Positions 9,069 to 16,840 of a stretch of DNA of 64,000 nt are shown here, piece by piece. The notes under the pieces were generated by a model, which saw only the letters and a list, made by a program, of their open reading frames with translations, did not search any database and was not told where the DNA came from. Each line of letters begins with the position of its first letter. Position 1 is the first letter of the stretch. The stretch spans positions 1,426,001 to 1,490,000 of the forward strand of contig OY970260.1 in NCBI GenBank assembly GCA_963715625.1. The letters are read 5' to 3'. The position numbers and the translations under genes were made by a program. The stretch is from VRUE01 sp963715625 (GTDB lineage Bacteria; Actinomycetota; Thermoleophilia; Solirubrobacterales; 70-9).

Positions 9069-9362
9069 CTAGCCGGACCGCCGCCCGCGTTGCAACGTGG
9101 CAGTCGCGACGTAGCCGCGCGTGGGTTCAGACCCCGGCTCGTCGGCGACGTTTGCGACCAGGTTCGCGTCTTGCAGCACCTTCAGGTGGTATTCGACCAA
9201 GCGGATACTCATGCCGAACGCAGCCGCCAGCTCTTGCGCGGCCGTCGCCTTCCCGCCCTTTCTGTCCAGAAGAAAGACGAAAAGCTCATGGCGGGGAAGA
9301 TGCGCAAGCGCCCGCTTCCGCAGCGGCTGAGCGTCTGGTTTTAGTTTGCGCTTGTTACTCAC
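9069..9362 (-). CDS. Winged-helix (ArsR-like) DNA-binding protein
   Basis: 97 residues from the GTG at 9362; an upstream ATG at 9536 in the same frame would add 58 residues of unconvincing sequence. The core reads HELFVFLLDRKGGKATAAQE, then LAAAFGMSIRLVEYHLKVLQ, then a wing, which is the layout of ArsR-type helix-turn-helix proteins with the recognition helix at SIRLVEYHLKVL. No metal-binding Cys is seen. It probably regulates nearby genes; the tandem regulator at 9540 has related HTH units. Confidence 0.65.
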   Translation of the reverse strand: MSNKRKLKPDAQPLRKRALAHLPRHELFVFLLDRKGGKATAAQELAAAFGMSIRLVEYHLKVLQDANLVANVADEPGSEPTRGYVATATLQRGRRSG

Positions 9363-9539
9363 GGGGTTGATGTCGGAGCTTCGGGCGAGGGCGCCGGAGG
9401 GCCGGTCTGGCGCCCTCGGCCCGAAGGTTCCTTGGGAGAACAAAGTCAACTCAGCAGTGGTCCTGATTTGACCGCTTGAGAGTCTCAGATTGAGACGCCC
9501 GAATCTTCGCCATTTTTTAAGTGCGTGATTTGTCACTTG

Positions 9540-10811
9540 TCAGATTTTTCTGGGCGAGCTGTAGCCGGTGTCCGGCCGTCCCGGCCGGCTCCGTCGGAAC
9601 CCGACCAGCGACGCCACCATTGGGATGCCGCTCTCCCCGGACTTGGCAAGGCGCTTGGCGTTCGCAGCCTGGATTGCCAGCAGCCGTTTGTCTCCCTTGG
9701 TCAAGCAGGCGGCCACTTCGGCCGGTCCCTTGTCGTCGAGGCTGAGGCAATCCCAGATCAACTGCACCTGCTTGTCGTTCTCCAGCTTCCGAGACCGGAA
9801 CGACGCAAGCGTCTCGACGGTGATGGATTGGATGATGAGGCCCATGGCCTCCCGGCGCTCCCCCGGCGACATCGCCTGGTAGTCCTCGGGCCTGATGCAG
9901 GGCAGCGTCACCGCCCGGTAGAAGTGCTTGTTCGTATTGCGGGCCCTCTCGATCCCGGCGTTTTCGATGCGGCCGTAGCCGTAGAGGTAGCGGATATGGT
10001 CGCTGAGCTTCTTCAGGTCGACACCGATAGCGCGGGCGACCTCGCCCACGCTGATCGTGCCCTCGGCGAAGACCTCGAGCGCGTCAACCCGGATGCGGTT
10101 ACCGGCCGCATAGGCCACGGCGTCCGCGCCGTCCTTGGCCCGGCCGGCGGCCGGCGTGCGCGCTCGCCCTCTGGCGATCTCAAGGGCCGAAGCATGCTCG
10201 GTGTGCGGCATGTAGGGCCGGTTTCGTTCAAAGCCGCTCAGGGAGATGATCGCGGTGGCTCCGGCTTTGCCGGACTCAGCGAGCCGGTGCGCGTTTGCGA
10301 CCTTGATACCCACGAGCTGCTTGTAGACACCCAGCACATGCTCCTGCACTTCGATCTTTCCTCGGGGGTCAACGAGCAGGCACCGGCTAATCACGCGGGT
10401 GTGTTCGTCGTCGTCCAGCTTCCCGGCGCGCAGCGCTGCCAAGGTCTCAGCGATGATCGCCTGGAGGATCAGGCCAATCGGGTCGCGACGTTCCTCGGGC
10501 CACATGGCGCGGTATTGCTCGTCGTCGATGTGCGGAATCGCTACGGCCCGGTAGAAGTGCTCGTTGGCGTTCCGGGAGGTCCCCGTGCCCAGGTATTCGA
10601 TGCAGCCGTGCTCGTACAAGCCGCGGATATGGCCGCTGAGGCGATTGACGCCGATGCCGATGCTCCGAGCGATTTCGGCGACGCTGACTTTGCCCTCGGC
10701 CAGGATCGCGAGCGCCTCCAGCCTGATCCAGTGGCCGAACGCATAGGCGATCGCATCAGCGATCTCCTTTTTCCGTTCGGCGGCCGGTACGCGGATGCCC
10801 GGTCGCGGCAT
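9540..10811 (-). CDS. Tandem-duplicated winged-helix regulator
   Basis: 423 residues, ATG at 10811. The protein is an internal duplication. Residues about 10-200 and 225-415 align with each other: both have (R)xExLAIxAEGKVSVAEIAR- or LEVFAEGTISVGEVARAIG-type HTH cores, then HIRxLYxxGxIE, then HFYRAV, and both end in a helical ANAHRLAESGKAG- or ANAKRLAKSGESG-type segment. Each half looks like an ArsR/wHTH domain plus a C-terminal helical domain, so one chain carries two DNA-binding heads. An AT-rich upstream region (10812-10930) probably holds the promoter. Confidence 0.65.
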   Translation of the reverse strand: MPRPGIRVPAAERKKEIADAIAYAFGHWIRLEALAILAEGKVSVAEIARSIGIGVNRLSGHIRGLYEHGCIEYLGTGTSRNANEHFYRAVAIPHIDDEQYRAMWPEERRDPIGLILQAIIAETLAALRAGKLDDDEHTRVISRCLLVDPRGKIEVQEHVLGVYKQLVGIKVANAHRLAESGKAGATAIISLSGFERNRPYMPHTEHASALEIARGRARTPAAGRAKDGADAVAYAAGNRIRVDALEVFAEGTISVGEVARAIGVDLKKLSDHIRYLYGYGRIENAGIERARNTNKHFYRAVTLPCIRPEDYQAMSPGERREAMGLIIQSITVETLASFRSRKLENDKQVQLIWDCLSLDDKGPAEVAACLTKGDKRLLAIQAANAKRLAKSGESGIPMVASLVGFRRSRPGRPDTGYSSPRKI

Positions 10812-11199
10812 TGACGATCCCTCCTCTGACGATCAGGTCATTGGCCAATAACGACCGGCGGAGCTTAGGAGTTTTTAAAAGTAACCGCTTAGCGCGCTCG
10901 CTTCTCTCCCACTAATCAGAAATTTCTTACCATTTCTCCCGGCCCCGGCATTGCGCCGGGGCTTTCAGCGGGAGGGAGGTGAGCGGGATGAGGATCGCGC
11001 CAGTCGCGTCTGTCGTGCCCAGCATGACTCTGAAGCACCGCTAGCAGGAGACGGCCGCCCGTTGACTTCAGCAGAGGCGGCGGGCGGCCACCCAAACTCA
11101 GGCGTCGTCGAGCGCTTCGGCCCGCTTGGCCAGCTCTGAGGTCGAGTCACGAGGAGGTGCGGGCGAAGTGGCTCGCGGTCGGCGCTGGGCGAGCTGTCG
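10812..11199. other. Intergenic stretch, AT-richer, with a GC hairpin
   Basis: No convincing gene. The first about 120 bases are markedly AT-richer than their surroundings (runs such as GTTTTTAAAAG and AATTTCTTACCATTTC) and probably hold the promoter of the minus-strand regulator. At about 10940-10966 a stem CCCCGGC/GCCGGGG is followed by TTTC; it could act as a weak terminator. The rest is GC-rich without coding character. Confidence 0.4.
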
Positions 11200-11364
11200 T
11201 GTCCACCGAAGCGGGTCAGATCCAGGGTCACTCCCTTGGGGGGCTTGATCCCGTGATCGGTTGTAGAAGACCTCGATCGCTCGAAGACCGCGACGCGCAG
11301 ATCCTCGCGCGTAGGCCAGGAGTGGCGATCGACCAACTCCCGCTTCAAGGTGGCGAAGAGTGCC
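11200..11364 (-). mobile_element. IS3-family transposase fragment (OrfB C-terminal part)
   Basis: The minus strand reads ALFATLKRELVDRHSWPTRE then DLRVAVFE and, after a one-base frame change, IEVFYNR. This is the well-known C-terminal region of IS3-type OrfB transposases (FFATLKRELV..R..WPT..ELR.AVFDYIEVFYNR). Only about 50 residues remain, in two frames and without the upstream DDE region, so the element is dead. Its left boundary with the VapC fragment is near 11364. No inverted repeats were identified. Confidence 0.65.
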
Positions 11365-11487
11365 TACGACGCCGCCTATGTTGCGTTGGCCCAGGAGCTT
11401 GACGCGGAGCTGTGGACACTGGATGGCCCTCTTGCGCCCAACGCGGCGGGCGCCGATCTACCTGTTCGGCTCATCGAAGCCAGCTGA
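11365..11487 (+). pseudogene. VapC/PIN-domain toxin, C-terminal fragment
   Basis: The plus-strand frame reads SAYDAAYVALAQELDAELWT then LDGPLA and ends LPVRLIEAS before TGA at 11485-11487. This is the C-terminal part of PIN-domain toxins (the D-AAYVALAE acidic motif and the LWTxDxxL strand). The N-terminal two thirds, with the first catalytic Asp, are missing and replaced by the IS3 fragment. The last 30 bases overlap the 3' end of the HD-domain gene on the other strand. Confidence 0.6.
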
Positions 11488-12147
11488 CCCGGAGGCTGCT
11501 GCCGCTTCGAGCCGCTCGAACTCGCGCCGCAGGGCGGACAGGAAGGCGGAGCCGGGACGCACCGCGGCGATCATCTGCACCGAGTCGCTGTAGTGCTCGG
11601 CCATGCTCGTGACGCTCGTCCCGATCCGCGCCTCGGTGACCTCCCGCGATGTCTCGATTCCGCGGCGGAGCCCGGCGATGTCCGAGAGCTTGTCGGCGGC
11701 GAAGACGGTGACGGCGCGCCCGCCGGCCGCCGCGACCTGCTCGCGCAGCGCCGCCTTGCGCCCTTCGAAGGACTCGATCGCCGGGTCCTCGCTGAGCGTC
11801 ATCACGAGCTCGCAGATCGGCTCGCCCATCGCCTCCCGGAGTTCGGCCTCGGTCAGGTTGCCGCGCTCGACCGAGTCGTGCAGCAGCCCGACGGCGACCA
11901 GGTCCTCGTCGAACTCCAGGCGCTGCAGGAGGCCGGCCACCTCGGTGACGTGTTCGATGAAGAAGCGCCCGTCCGAAGGACGGCGATCGGCCCTGTGCGC
12001 GGACGCCGCCAGCGCGAAGGCCTCGCTGAGAAGGGGCGAGGCAGAGACCCACTCCGGCGCCTCGAGCACCCCGCCACCGCCCGCGCCGGACCGCTTGGCC
12101 TCGGACGTCGCCAAGGGAACCGCTCCATGGCCGTAATCGCCAGCCAC
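11458..12147 (-). CDS. HD-domain phosphohydrolase (SpoT/MESH1-like)
   Basis: 229 residues. After a variable 30-residue N-terminus the sequence has FALAASAHRADRRPSDG, then FFIEHVTEVAGLL, then VAVGLLHDSVERGNLTEAEL, then an ELVMTLSEDPAIE region. That order of His, His and His-Asp residues is the HD metal site seen in RelA/SpoT hydrolase domains and small alarmone hydrolases. It has no synthetase domain. It might degrade (p)ppGpp or a related nucleotide; the specificity is inferred only from motif resemblance. It is a stand-alone gene in the accessory island. Confidence 0.7.
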   Translation of the reverse strand: MAGDYGHGAVPLATSEAKRSGAGGGGVLEAPEWVSASPLLSEAFALAASAHRADRRPSDGRFFIEHVTEVAGLLQRLEFDEDLVAVGLLHDSVERGNLTEAELREAMGEPICELVMTLSEDPAIESFEGRKAALREQVAAAGGRAVTVFAADKLSDIAGLRRGIETSREVTEARIGTSVTSMAEHYSDSVQMIAAVRPGSAFLSALRREFERLEAAAASGSAGFDEPNR

Positions 12148-12316
12148 CGAAGGAGTATCGCTCAGTTTGCGCCGAAGTCCAGCCGCCCGTGCGCCATCCA
12201 GTGTGCGGGGTCTGGTTCTGAGCCGGAGTGGGCCGGACCTGAAGATGTGAAGTCCCGACTGCAGGGCGTCCGTCGATGGGCCTAGCCGGACGACTGTCGA
12301 ACCCGGTCCGGCTCAG

Positions 12317-12480
12317 TCAACACGAAGTCGCGGTTCGCAGCGCTTGGCAGACCTCATCCATCTTCTCCGGTCCGAGCTTCGCGATGCGCTGGGTGAGCAG
12401 CGCCTTGCGAGAGGCGATACCGGCCGCGGTTTGCGGTCTGACCGCTCGTACAGCCAGACCTCGCCTCGGGTAGGGCTCAC
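12317..12480 (-). pseudogene. mazF-type toxin with internal deletion
   Basis: The 5' part, from GTG at 12480, reads VSPTRGEVWLYERSDRKPRP, a typical MazF/PemK opening (RGEVWL..). The 3' part, in another frame, reads ALLTQRIAKLGPEKMDEVCQ then ALRTA and stops at 12317; this is a typical MazF C-terminus (L..R.G.L....M..V..AL). The 100-odd residues that should lie between them are missing. The remnant would not make an RNase. It is preceded by an antitoxin tail with a GTGA overlap, as in intact mazEF operons. Confidence 0.65.
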
Positions 12481-12563
12481 GTCTTCCAGGGCCCGAAGCC
12501 GGCCTTCTGCTCCTCGGCGTCCATCTCGCCGAGCATCTCGTCGGCCTCTTCGTCAAGGATCGC
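12477..12563 (-). pseudogene. Antitoxin (MazE-like) C-terminal tail
   Basis: The minus strand reads ILDEEADEMLGEMDAEEQKA then GFGPWKT and stops at 12477 within the GTGA that starts the MazF remnant. It is an acidic tail of the kind that binds MazF. The N-terminal DNA-binding half is gone: an in-frame stop lies just upstream, where sequence joins the truncated ORF6N gene. The coupling to mazF is preserved although both genes are broken. Confidence 0.5.
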
Positions 12564-12997
12564 TCAAGCTCTCTGAGTCGCTCTTCGAGTGCGGAGTAGG
12601 AAGCCGCCGCGCGGCGCAACTCGACGAACGCGCGCATGATCTCGACATTGACGGCGATCGCGCGCTTGCTGCGCAGCACCCCCGAAAGCATGGCCACGCC
12701 TTGCTCGGTGAAGACGTAGGGGGCGTAGCGACGCCCGCCCCTGCCGGTCTTTGAGGTCGCAATCTGCGACCTCAAAGCTGCCGCCTCGGCCTCGTCCAGC
12801 TGAAACATGAAGTCGGCCGGGAAGCGCTCGACGTTCCGTTTGACCTGCTCGACCAGGCGTTTCGTCTCCACGCCGTACAGGTCTGCGAGATCTTCATCGA
12901 GCATCACCTGTCGACCACGAACGACGAAGATGCGCTTCTCGATCGCCGGAGCCGCGATTAGCTCCAGCGAGGCCGTCTTCTCCGCCACTCGGACCAT
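12554..12997 (-). pseudogene. ORF6N-domain protein, 3'-truncated
   Basis: From ATG at 12997 the frame reads IEKRIFVVRGRQVMLDEDLA, DLYGVETKRLVEQVKRN, ERFPADFMFQL, then YAPYVFTEQGVAMLSGVL and AIAVNVEIMRAFVELRR. That is a textbook ORF6N (phage anti-repressor-like DNA-binding) domain. Similarity ends at about residue 148 (ALEERLRELERSL), where the reading frame runs into the MazE/MazF remnants and continues to 12317 as non-homologous sequence. The usual C-terminal coiled coil is cut short. It could still make an ORF6N domain with an aberrant tail. Confidence 0.65.
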
Positions 12998-13042
12998 CCG
13001 ACCAGCATGGCAAACATGCCGGATGCTGTTGTCTGCGGCGAA

Positions 13043-13080
13043 TGGAGCTAGGCGGATTCGAACCGCCGACCTCCTTGGTG
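13043..13080 (-). tRNA. tRNA 3'-end fragment (probable att-site remnant)
   Basis: The minus strand has a perfect T-arm, GGCGG-TTCGAAT-CCGCC, followed by TAGCTCCA, the 3' acceptor strand. Upstream, CACCAAGGAGGTC could be the end of an anticodon arm plus variable loop. No 5' acceptor strand (GGAGCTA) or D-arm is found, so this is a partial tRNA. Integrating elements commonly leave such 3' fragments at one end. It lies directly upstream of the ORF6N gene. Confidence 0.6.
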
Positions 13081-13346
13081 CGATTTCCGAAAGCTGGATT
13101 GCGCGCTCGTTCATAGAGAGCGTGATTTGCAGGGCATTTGTCACGGATCTGATCGCCGCCCATTCCTCTCGGAGTGCGGGGATACGCGGGGGATTAGCGG
13201 CGATTCGGGCACTTTCCGGCAAGAAGTGCCTGGTTTCGCGCGTCGTTTCCAACCGACGAAGCCAAGGCCACCAGCCCGGTTACCCTGCGTGAATGCAGCT
13301 TTCGAGAAAAGCGATGCTTTTCGCAAGCATGAGCTAAGCTTCAGGC
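13081..13346. promoter_or_regulatory. Upstream region of the RelE-type toxin-antitoxin pair
   Basis: No gene recognised. Just before the antitoxin start there are short inverted repeats: GCTTTTCGCAAGC at about 13315-13327 and the overlapping AAGCATGAGCTAAGCTTC. Antitoxins of this type autoregulate, so these may be operator sites, but this is inference from position only. Confidence 0.35.
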
Positions 13347-13784
13347 ATGGGAAAGCGCGACGCACAGCTCGTCACCGAGGCTCTCTACACGCTCGTCGAT
13401 GCGCGTGAGGCGATCGAGAACGGCCATGCCGACGCGGCCCTCGACGCGCTCGACGAGGCCCAGGAGGTGCTGATCTCGGTCAGGCACACCCCCGGGGTGA
13501 GCGTCGCCACTGCCAGCCAGCGGCTCGACGTGTCCGAGCCGACGATTCGCAGCTGGGTCAAGCGGGGGGCCCTTGAGACCGTGCCGGACTCAAGGCCGAT
13601 TCAGATCGAGCCCGAGAGCCTGCACCGGGTCAATCGGGCGCTAGCCGAGTTGCGCGAGCGCGGCCAGGACCGCGACTGGCTCCAGGCCCTTGTCGATCAC
13701 CTGCACGACCGTGACGCGCGCGGCAGCGATGCCCTGCGCAAAGGACTCGCCCAGCTCAAGCGCGGCCAGCTCGAGCCCGCCTGA
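13347..13784 (+). CDS. HTH antitoxin of a RelE-type pair
   Basis: 145 residues. The centre contains VSVATASQRLDVSEPTIRSW then VKRGALETVPDSRP, a MerR/excisionase-like helix-turn-helix with a DNA-recognition helix at SEPTIRSWVKRG. The N-terminus is acidic and helical (TLVDAREAIENGHADAALDA). Its TGA overlaps the ATG of the toxin (TGATG), which is typical of a type II antitoxin-toxin operon. It would bind and neutralise the 13784 product and repress the operon. Confidence 0.68.
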   Translation: MGKRDAQLVTEALYTLVDAREAIENGHADAALDALDEAQEVLISVRHTPGVSVATASQRLDVSEPTIRSWVKRGALETVPDSRPIQIEPESLHRVNRALAELRERGQDRDWLQALVDHLHDRDARGSDALRKGLAQLKRGQLEPA

Positions 13785-14194
13785 TGCCCTACGAGATCCT
13801 TCGAACGCCGCAGGTTGCGGCGGCGCTTCGAAGGATGTCGGTCCGCGAGAAGCGTTCCTACGAGGCGGCGCGAGACGCATTGCGCAGCGAAGGCTGCAAG
13901 GCGGGCGGCTACCGACTGGCCGCCGCCGATGGCGAGGACTACCCGCTCTGCTGCCGTCATCTCGCTTACGCGTGGCGCATGTTCACAGCGTTCCCCAACG
14001 AGGAGCGCATCGTGATCTTCGCTCTCGACAAGCATGACCGCAAACACAACCCCGCGACGACCCTCGTCGAGGTACTGCCCGGCCTCGCGGCGGTCGGTCG
14101 CCGCCGCTCGGATAAGCCGCCCTGCTGCGAGGATCCCACCGAGCCTCCCGCTTTGAACGAGGAGCTTCGAGAGTTGCTCTATGGGCTGGCCTGA
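13784..14194 (+). CDS. RelE/ParE-superfamily toxin-like protein
   Basis: 136 residues, start coupled to the antitoxin. The fold signature is visible: N-terminal helices with basic residues (LRRMSVREKRSYEAARDALR), then the core strands YRLAAA.., AYAWRMFTAFPNEERIVIFA and LDKHDRKHNP. The strand-strand-Lys/Arg-His pattern resembles the RelE C-terminal sheet that positions mRNA. The C-terminal tail is longer than in a minimal RelE and ends in an acidic helix. Target is not determined. Confidence 0.68.
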   Translation: MPYEILRTPQVAAALRRMSVREKRSYEAARDALRSEGCKAGGYRLAAADGEDYPLCCRHLAYAWRMFTAFPNEERIVIFALDKHDRKHNPATTLVEVLPGLAAVGRRRSDKPPCCEDPTEPPALNEELRELLYGLA

Positions 14195-14256
14195 GAGTCG
14201 GTACGGGCCCTGGTAGTACTTGGGGGCGCCCAGGTTCGGCGGTATCCTCCTATGCC

Positions 14257-14445
14257 ATGGCCACCGCAAAGCAGGATGTCCGCAGGGTCCTCGACGGCCT
14301 CCCCGGGGAAGCCTCGCTCGAGGACATCCAGTACCACCTCTACGTCCTGCAGCGCATCGAGCGCGGCCGCGAAGACGTCGAGGCGGGGAGAGTCCTGCCC
14401 CAGAGCGAGGTCGAGCAGCGGTTGGCCCGGTGGCTTGACAGGTAG
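14257..14445 (+). CDS. Small orphan antitoxin (RelB/Phd-like helical protein)
   Basis: 62 residues. The sequence has DVRRVLDGLPGEASLEDIQY then HLYVLQRIERGREDVEAGRV and VEQRLARWL. Short proteins of this pattern are antitoxins placed before a RelE/ParE toxin. No toxin follows: the downstream sequence immediately joins the 3' end of a truncated SWIM gene on the other strand. It seems to be an orphan left by a deletion. The region upstream has TATCCT about 17 bases before the ATG, a possible -10 for near-leaderless transcription. Confidence 0.62.
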   Translation: MATAKQDVRRVLDGLPGEASLEDIQYHLYVLQRIERGREDVEAGRVLPQSEVEQRLARWLDR

Positions 14446-15029
14446 CGTGGGCCGAGACTGCCTGGCGGGATCTCGAGCGCGTCGATCGCCTCTTCGATGC
14501 CGCGGACGTAGCCCCAGACCTCGCGATAGGGGACGAAATCGCGATACGCGAAGGCCTGCTCGATCAGCGCGCGCAGGGGCGCGACGTCTGTCCCGACACT
14601 CGTCGGCGTAGCGGTCCGCAGCAGCAGCTTGCGGGCCAACGCCTCGTCGTCGTGGGCGCGGTCGATCAGAAGGTCGACGAGCTCGCTTTGGGGGAGCGTC
14701 TCGAGATAAGCACGGGCGTCATCGAGCGACGGAGCGGAGTCGCCATGCTCGCGCAGCCAGGCGACCGCGACCGCGACGCAGTGCTTGCAGAACGCGCCCT
14801 CGCGCCCGATCGGGCGCGAGCAAGAGAAGCGGAGCGCCTCACCCTCGGTGCGAAGCTCGACGAGGTAGTCCTCAGAGCCTTGGACGGTGGCGCCGACTCG
14901 CGCGGCACTCGCCCGCAGTGGCCCGACCCTTCCCGCTTCGAGATAGGCCAGGCCGCGCTCGTAGGAGGGCGCCGACGCGAGGCCGACGACGGTGGCCTTG
15001 TCGAGCGCCTGCGATAGCTCCCCTGGCAT
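14340..15029 (-). pseudogene. SWIM zinc-finger protein, 3'-truncated
   Basis: From ATG at 15029 the product has YERGLAYLEAGRVGPL, then a SWIM-type zinc motif FSCSRPIGREGAFCKHCVAV (CxC-like pair plus C-x-H), then LVDLLIDRAHDDEALARKLL. Homologous sequence ends near IEEAIDALE at about 14465. The frame then runs antisense through the small antitoxin gene and stops at 14340. SWIM proteins of this kind are normally much longer, so the C-terminal half has been lost. Confidence 0.6.
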
Positions 15030-15222
15030 GCGCCCCGAGGGTACGCAGCGAACCGGCGCGAGGGCTCTCCTCAAACAGCATGGTCGTCAGTGCTGGCGGG
15101 CTGTCGCTTTCACGCGAAGGGAGAAGCCGCCCGTCGGGAAGGTTACGATCGTGTTGGTGGCCCCCCGGACATGCCTGCTGGCCGAGTACCGCGACCCCCA
15201 GTCGCTGATCACCGCCCCCTAG

Positions 15223-15573
15223 ATGAGCGCGATCACCGACCTCTTCGCGGGCGTCCCGGTATCCGATCTTGACGTTGGCGTCGATTGGTATACGCGGTTT
15301 TTCGGGCGACCGCCAGACACTCGCGTCGGAGACGAGGTGCTCTGGGAGATCGACGAGCATGCCACGCTCTTCATCGAGCCGAACGCGGCGCAGGCGGGCG
15401 CGGGCCGGATCACCCTCGCCGTCACTGGGCTCGACGCGCTCCTGGATCGCCTCGCTGCTCACGGCATCGAGCACGAACCGATCGAGACCTATTCGAACGG
15501 CGTCCGCCACGTGAACGTCCCCGATCCGGATGGGAACATGATCGCCTTCGCCGAGCCGCCCGTCGCTGACTGA
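15223..15573 (+). CDS. VOC-family (glyoxalase-fold) protein
   Basis: 116 residues, ATG. It shows the two beta-alpha-beta-beta-beta modules of the vicinal oxygen chelate fold: VPVSDLDVGVDWYTRFFGRP at the start and HVNVPDPDGNMIAFAEPP at the end, with the usual DPDGN turn and a metal-type Glu in the last strand. Single-domain length suggests a dimeric enzyme or a small-molecule binding/resistance protein. Substrate is not readable. It is convergent with the VapBC pair. Confidence 0.78.
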   Translation: MSAITDLFAGVPVSDLDVGVDWYTRFFGRPPDTRVGDEVLWEIDEHATLFIEPNAAQAGAGRITLAVTGLDALLDRLAAHGIEHEPIETYSNGVRHVNVPDPDGNMIAFAEPPVAD

Positions 15574-15662
15574 TCCAAGCCTGGACGCCCGTACGGCGTG
15601 CCCCTGGCCCGCGGGTAGCTCCTGCTTCGCGCGATGAGCAGGGCCGAAGCGGCGGGGGGGCT

Positions 15663-16058
15663 TCAATCTGGCAGCAGCTCGAAGCCCGCGCGAGCGAAGT
15701 CGTCGTCGAGCGCGAGAGCCGTGCGGAGATCGAGGCGGCGCATCAGCTCGAAGCTGACGTGGTCGACCAGGGAGGAGCGCCGTCGCAGCGCCCCGAGATG
15801 AGCGCCAACCGCCGCGTCGTGGAGGTTTGCGTCGACCCAGGCAACCTCAAGGGCAGGCACCACGTCCTCGATCAGTGCCCGCACTGCGCGCCCCCCAAGG
15901 CGCCGGTGCGCCAGCGCCTCGGTCTCGACCAGAACGTAGTTGTGGGTGATCGCGTCGCGGTCACGGAGCACCTGGGCCATGCTCTCGCGGACGCGCCCAT
16001 GCTGCTCGGCATCCCGGTCGAGGAAGGCAAGCAGGGCCGATGTATCGAGGAAGGTCAA
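15663..16058 (-). CDS. vapC: VapC-type PIN-domain toxin
   Basis: 131 residues. It begins MTFLDTSALLAFLDRD (first catalytic Asp), has NYVLVETEALAHRRLG with the conserved Glu, and SSLVDHVSFELMRRLDLRTA with the later acidic residue, then ALALDDDFARAGFELLP. All PIN-site acids are present, so it should be an active metal-dependent RNase. Its ATG overlaps the stop of the RHH antitoxin by four bases, the standard vapBC arrangement. Confidence 0.82.
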   Translation of the reverse strand: MTFLDTSALLAFLDRDAEQHGRVRESMAQVLRDRDAITHNYVLVETEALAHRRLGGRAVRALIEDVVPALEVAWVDANLHDAAVGAHLGALRRRSSLVDHVSFELMRRLDLRTALALDDDFARAGFELLPD

Positions 16059-16294
16059 CGAGCGGGGCGTTCGGCCAGGTAGGCATCGTGGCGTTCGGCG
16101 AGATCGCTCACGCCAGAGGCCCCCGAGCCAGCGGCTCCAAGCGCTTTCTCCACGGCGGTGTCACCGCCCTCTCGAGCCAATAGCGGCTTCAGCGCTTCGC
16201 GGACGACAGCTGCCTTGGAGACTCCGCGTCGCCGTGCCTCCTGCGCGAGCGCGGCGGCCTGATCCTCAGGCAGCTGGACGATGGTGCGGACCAT
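16055..16294 (-). CDS. vapB: VapB-type ribbon-helix-helix antitoxin
   Basis: 79 residues. MVRTIVQLPEDQAAALAQEA then RRRGVSKAAVVREALKPLL is a ribbon-helix-helix DNA-binding domain: a beta-strand with alternating residues followed by two helices. A C-terminal acidic/flexible tail (DLAERHDAYLAERPAR) would wrap around the PIN toxin. It is the first gene of the vapBC operon and should repress it together with VapC. Confidence 0.8.
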   Translation of the reverse strand: MVRTIVQLPEDQAAALAQEARRRGVSKAAVVREALKPLLAREGGDTAVEKALGAAGSGASGVSDLAERHDAYLAERPAR

Positions 16295-16325
16295 TGATAG
16301 ATGATATCGCAGGGTGCTTGACTGA
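16295..16325 (-). promoter_or_regulatory. Probable vapBC promoter/operator
   Basis: Immediately upstream of vapB lies an inverted pair GATA-N5-TATC (GATAGATGATATC on the plus strand, 16296-16308). On the minus strand the same bases give TATCAT, a fair -10 hexamer within 15 bases of the ATG, so the site could serve both as -10 and as RHH operator. This is inferred from position and symmetry. Confidence 0.4.
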
Positions 16326-16426
16326 TGACATTGCCGATCTTGTGCCGCTTCGCGCGAAGACCGAGAGCCCGAGTCGGACCGTGTTCTGCGTACACTCAGG
16401 GCGAGAGGAGCGGAGTCGAATCTGAG

Positions 16427-16840
16427 ATGCAGACCGTCGTTCCAGCTGTCGAGAGCCTGTGGGGCGCGGCCGGAATCATCGTGGGATTCCAGGTAACGGC
16501 CTTCACCCTCCGGATCAATAGGGAGATCGCGGTCGCTCGATCCGGCGACAACACCTGGTTCCCGGTCGCCGATTACCTCAACATGCTGTCGCTCGCGGTC
16601 ACGTTGATTGGCGTCTTCGCTCTTCCGGCCCTCGACATCATCGACCAGGAAGCCGCATCGCGCCTATTTGGGCTGTCTGGTCTCTTCCTGTTGGGCTACG
16701 CGTTCGCGCTGGCCGGGCATTACGAGATGTATCGGCCTGGAGCGCGGACGATGCGCTACTTCCCCACGCAAGAGCGGGCGGTAGTTGCGTTCGTCGTCGT
16801 AGCGGCGGTCACCTGCATCGCTGCAGCGTTGACCATTTGA
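16427..16840 (+). CDS. Small integral membrane protein (4 TM)
   Basis: 137 residues, ATG at 16427. Four hydrophobic segments are visible: AAGIIVGFQVTAFTL, LAVTLIGVFALPALDII, LFGLSGLFLLGYAFALAG and AVVAFVVVAAVTCIAAALTI. The loops are short and there is no recognised domain. It might be a signalling or toxin-linked membrane protein, but nothing in the sequence proves a role. It is divergent from vapBC. Confidence 0.6.
   Translation: MQTVVPAVESLWGAAGIIVGFQVTAFTLRINREIAVARSGDNTWFPVADYLNMLSLAVTLIGVFALPALDIIDQEAASRLFGLSGLFLLGYAFALAGHYEMYRPGARTMRYFPTQERAVVAFVVVAAVTCIAAALTI

Noticed and set aside
10951..11402. Short plus-strand frames in the gap between the tandem regulator and the HD gene
   Set aside because: They have no start context or domain. 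The same bases are explained by an IS3 fragment on the other strand and a VapC fragment.
12317..13252. A single 311-residue ORF6N protein
   Set aside because: Its first 85 codons translate the tRNA fragment and flanking DNA, and its last about 80 codons are MazE/MazF remnants in mixed frames. Only 12554-12997 has ORF6N character.
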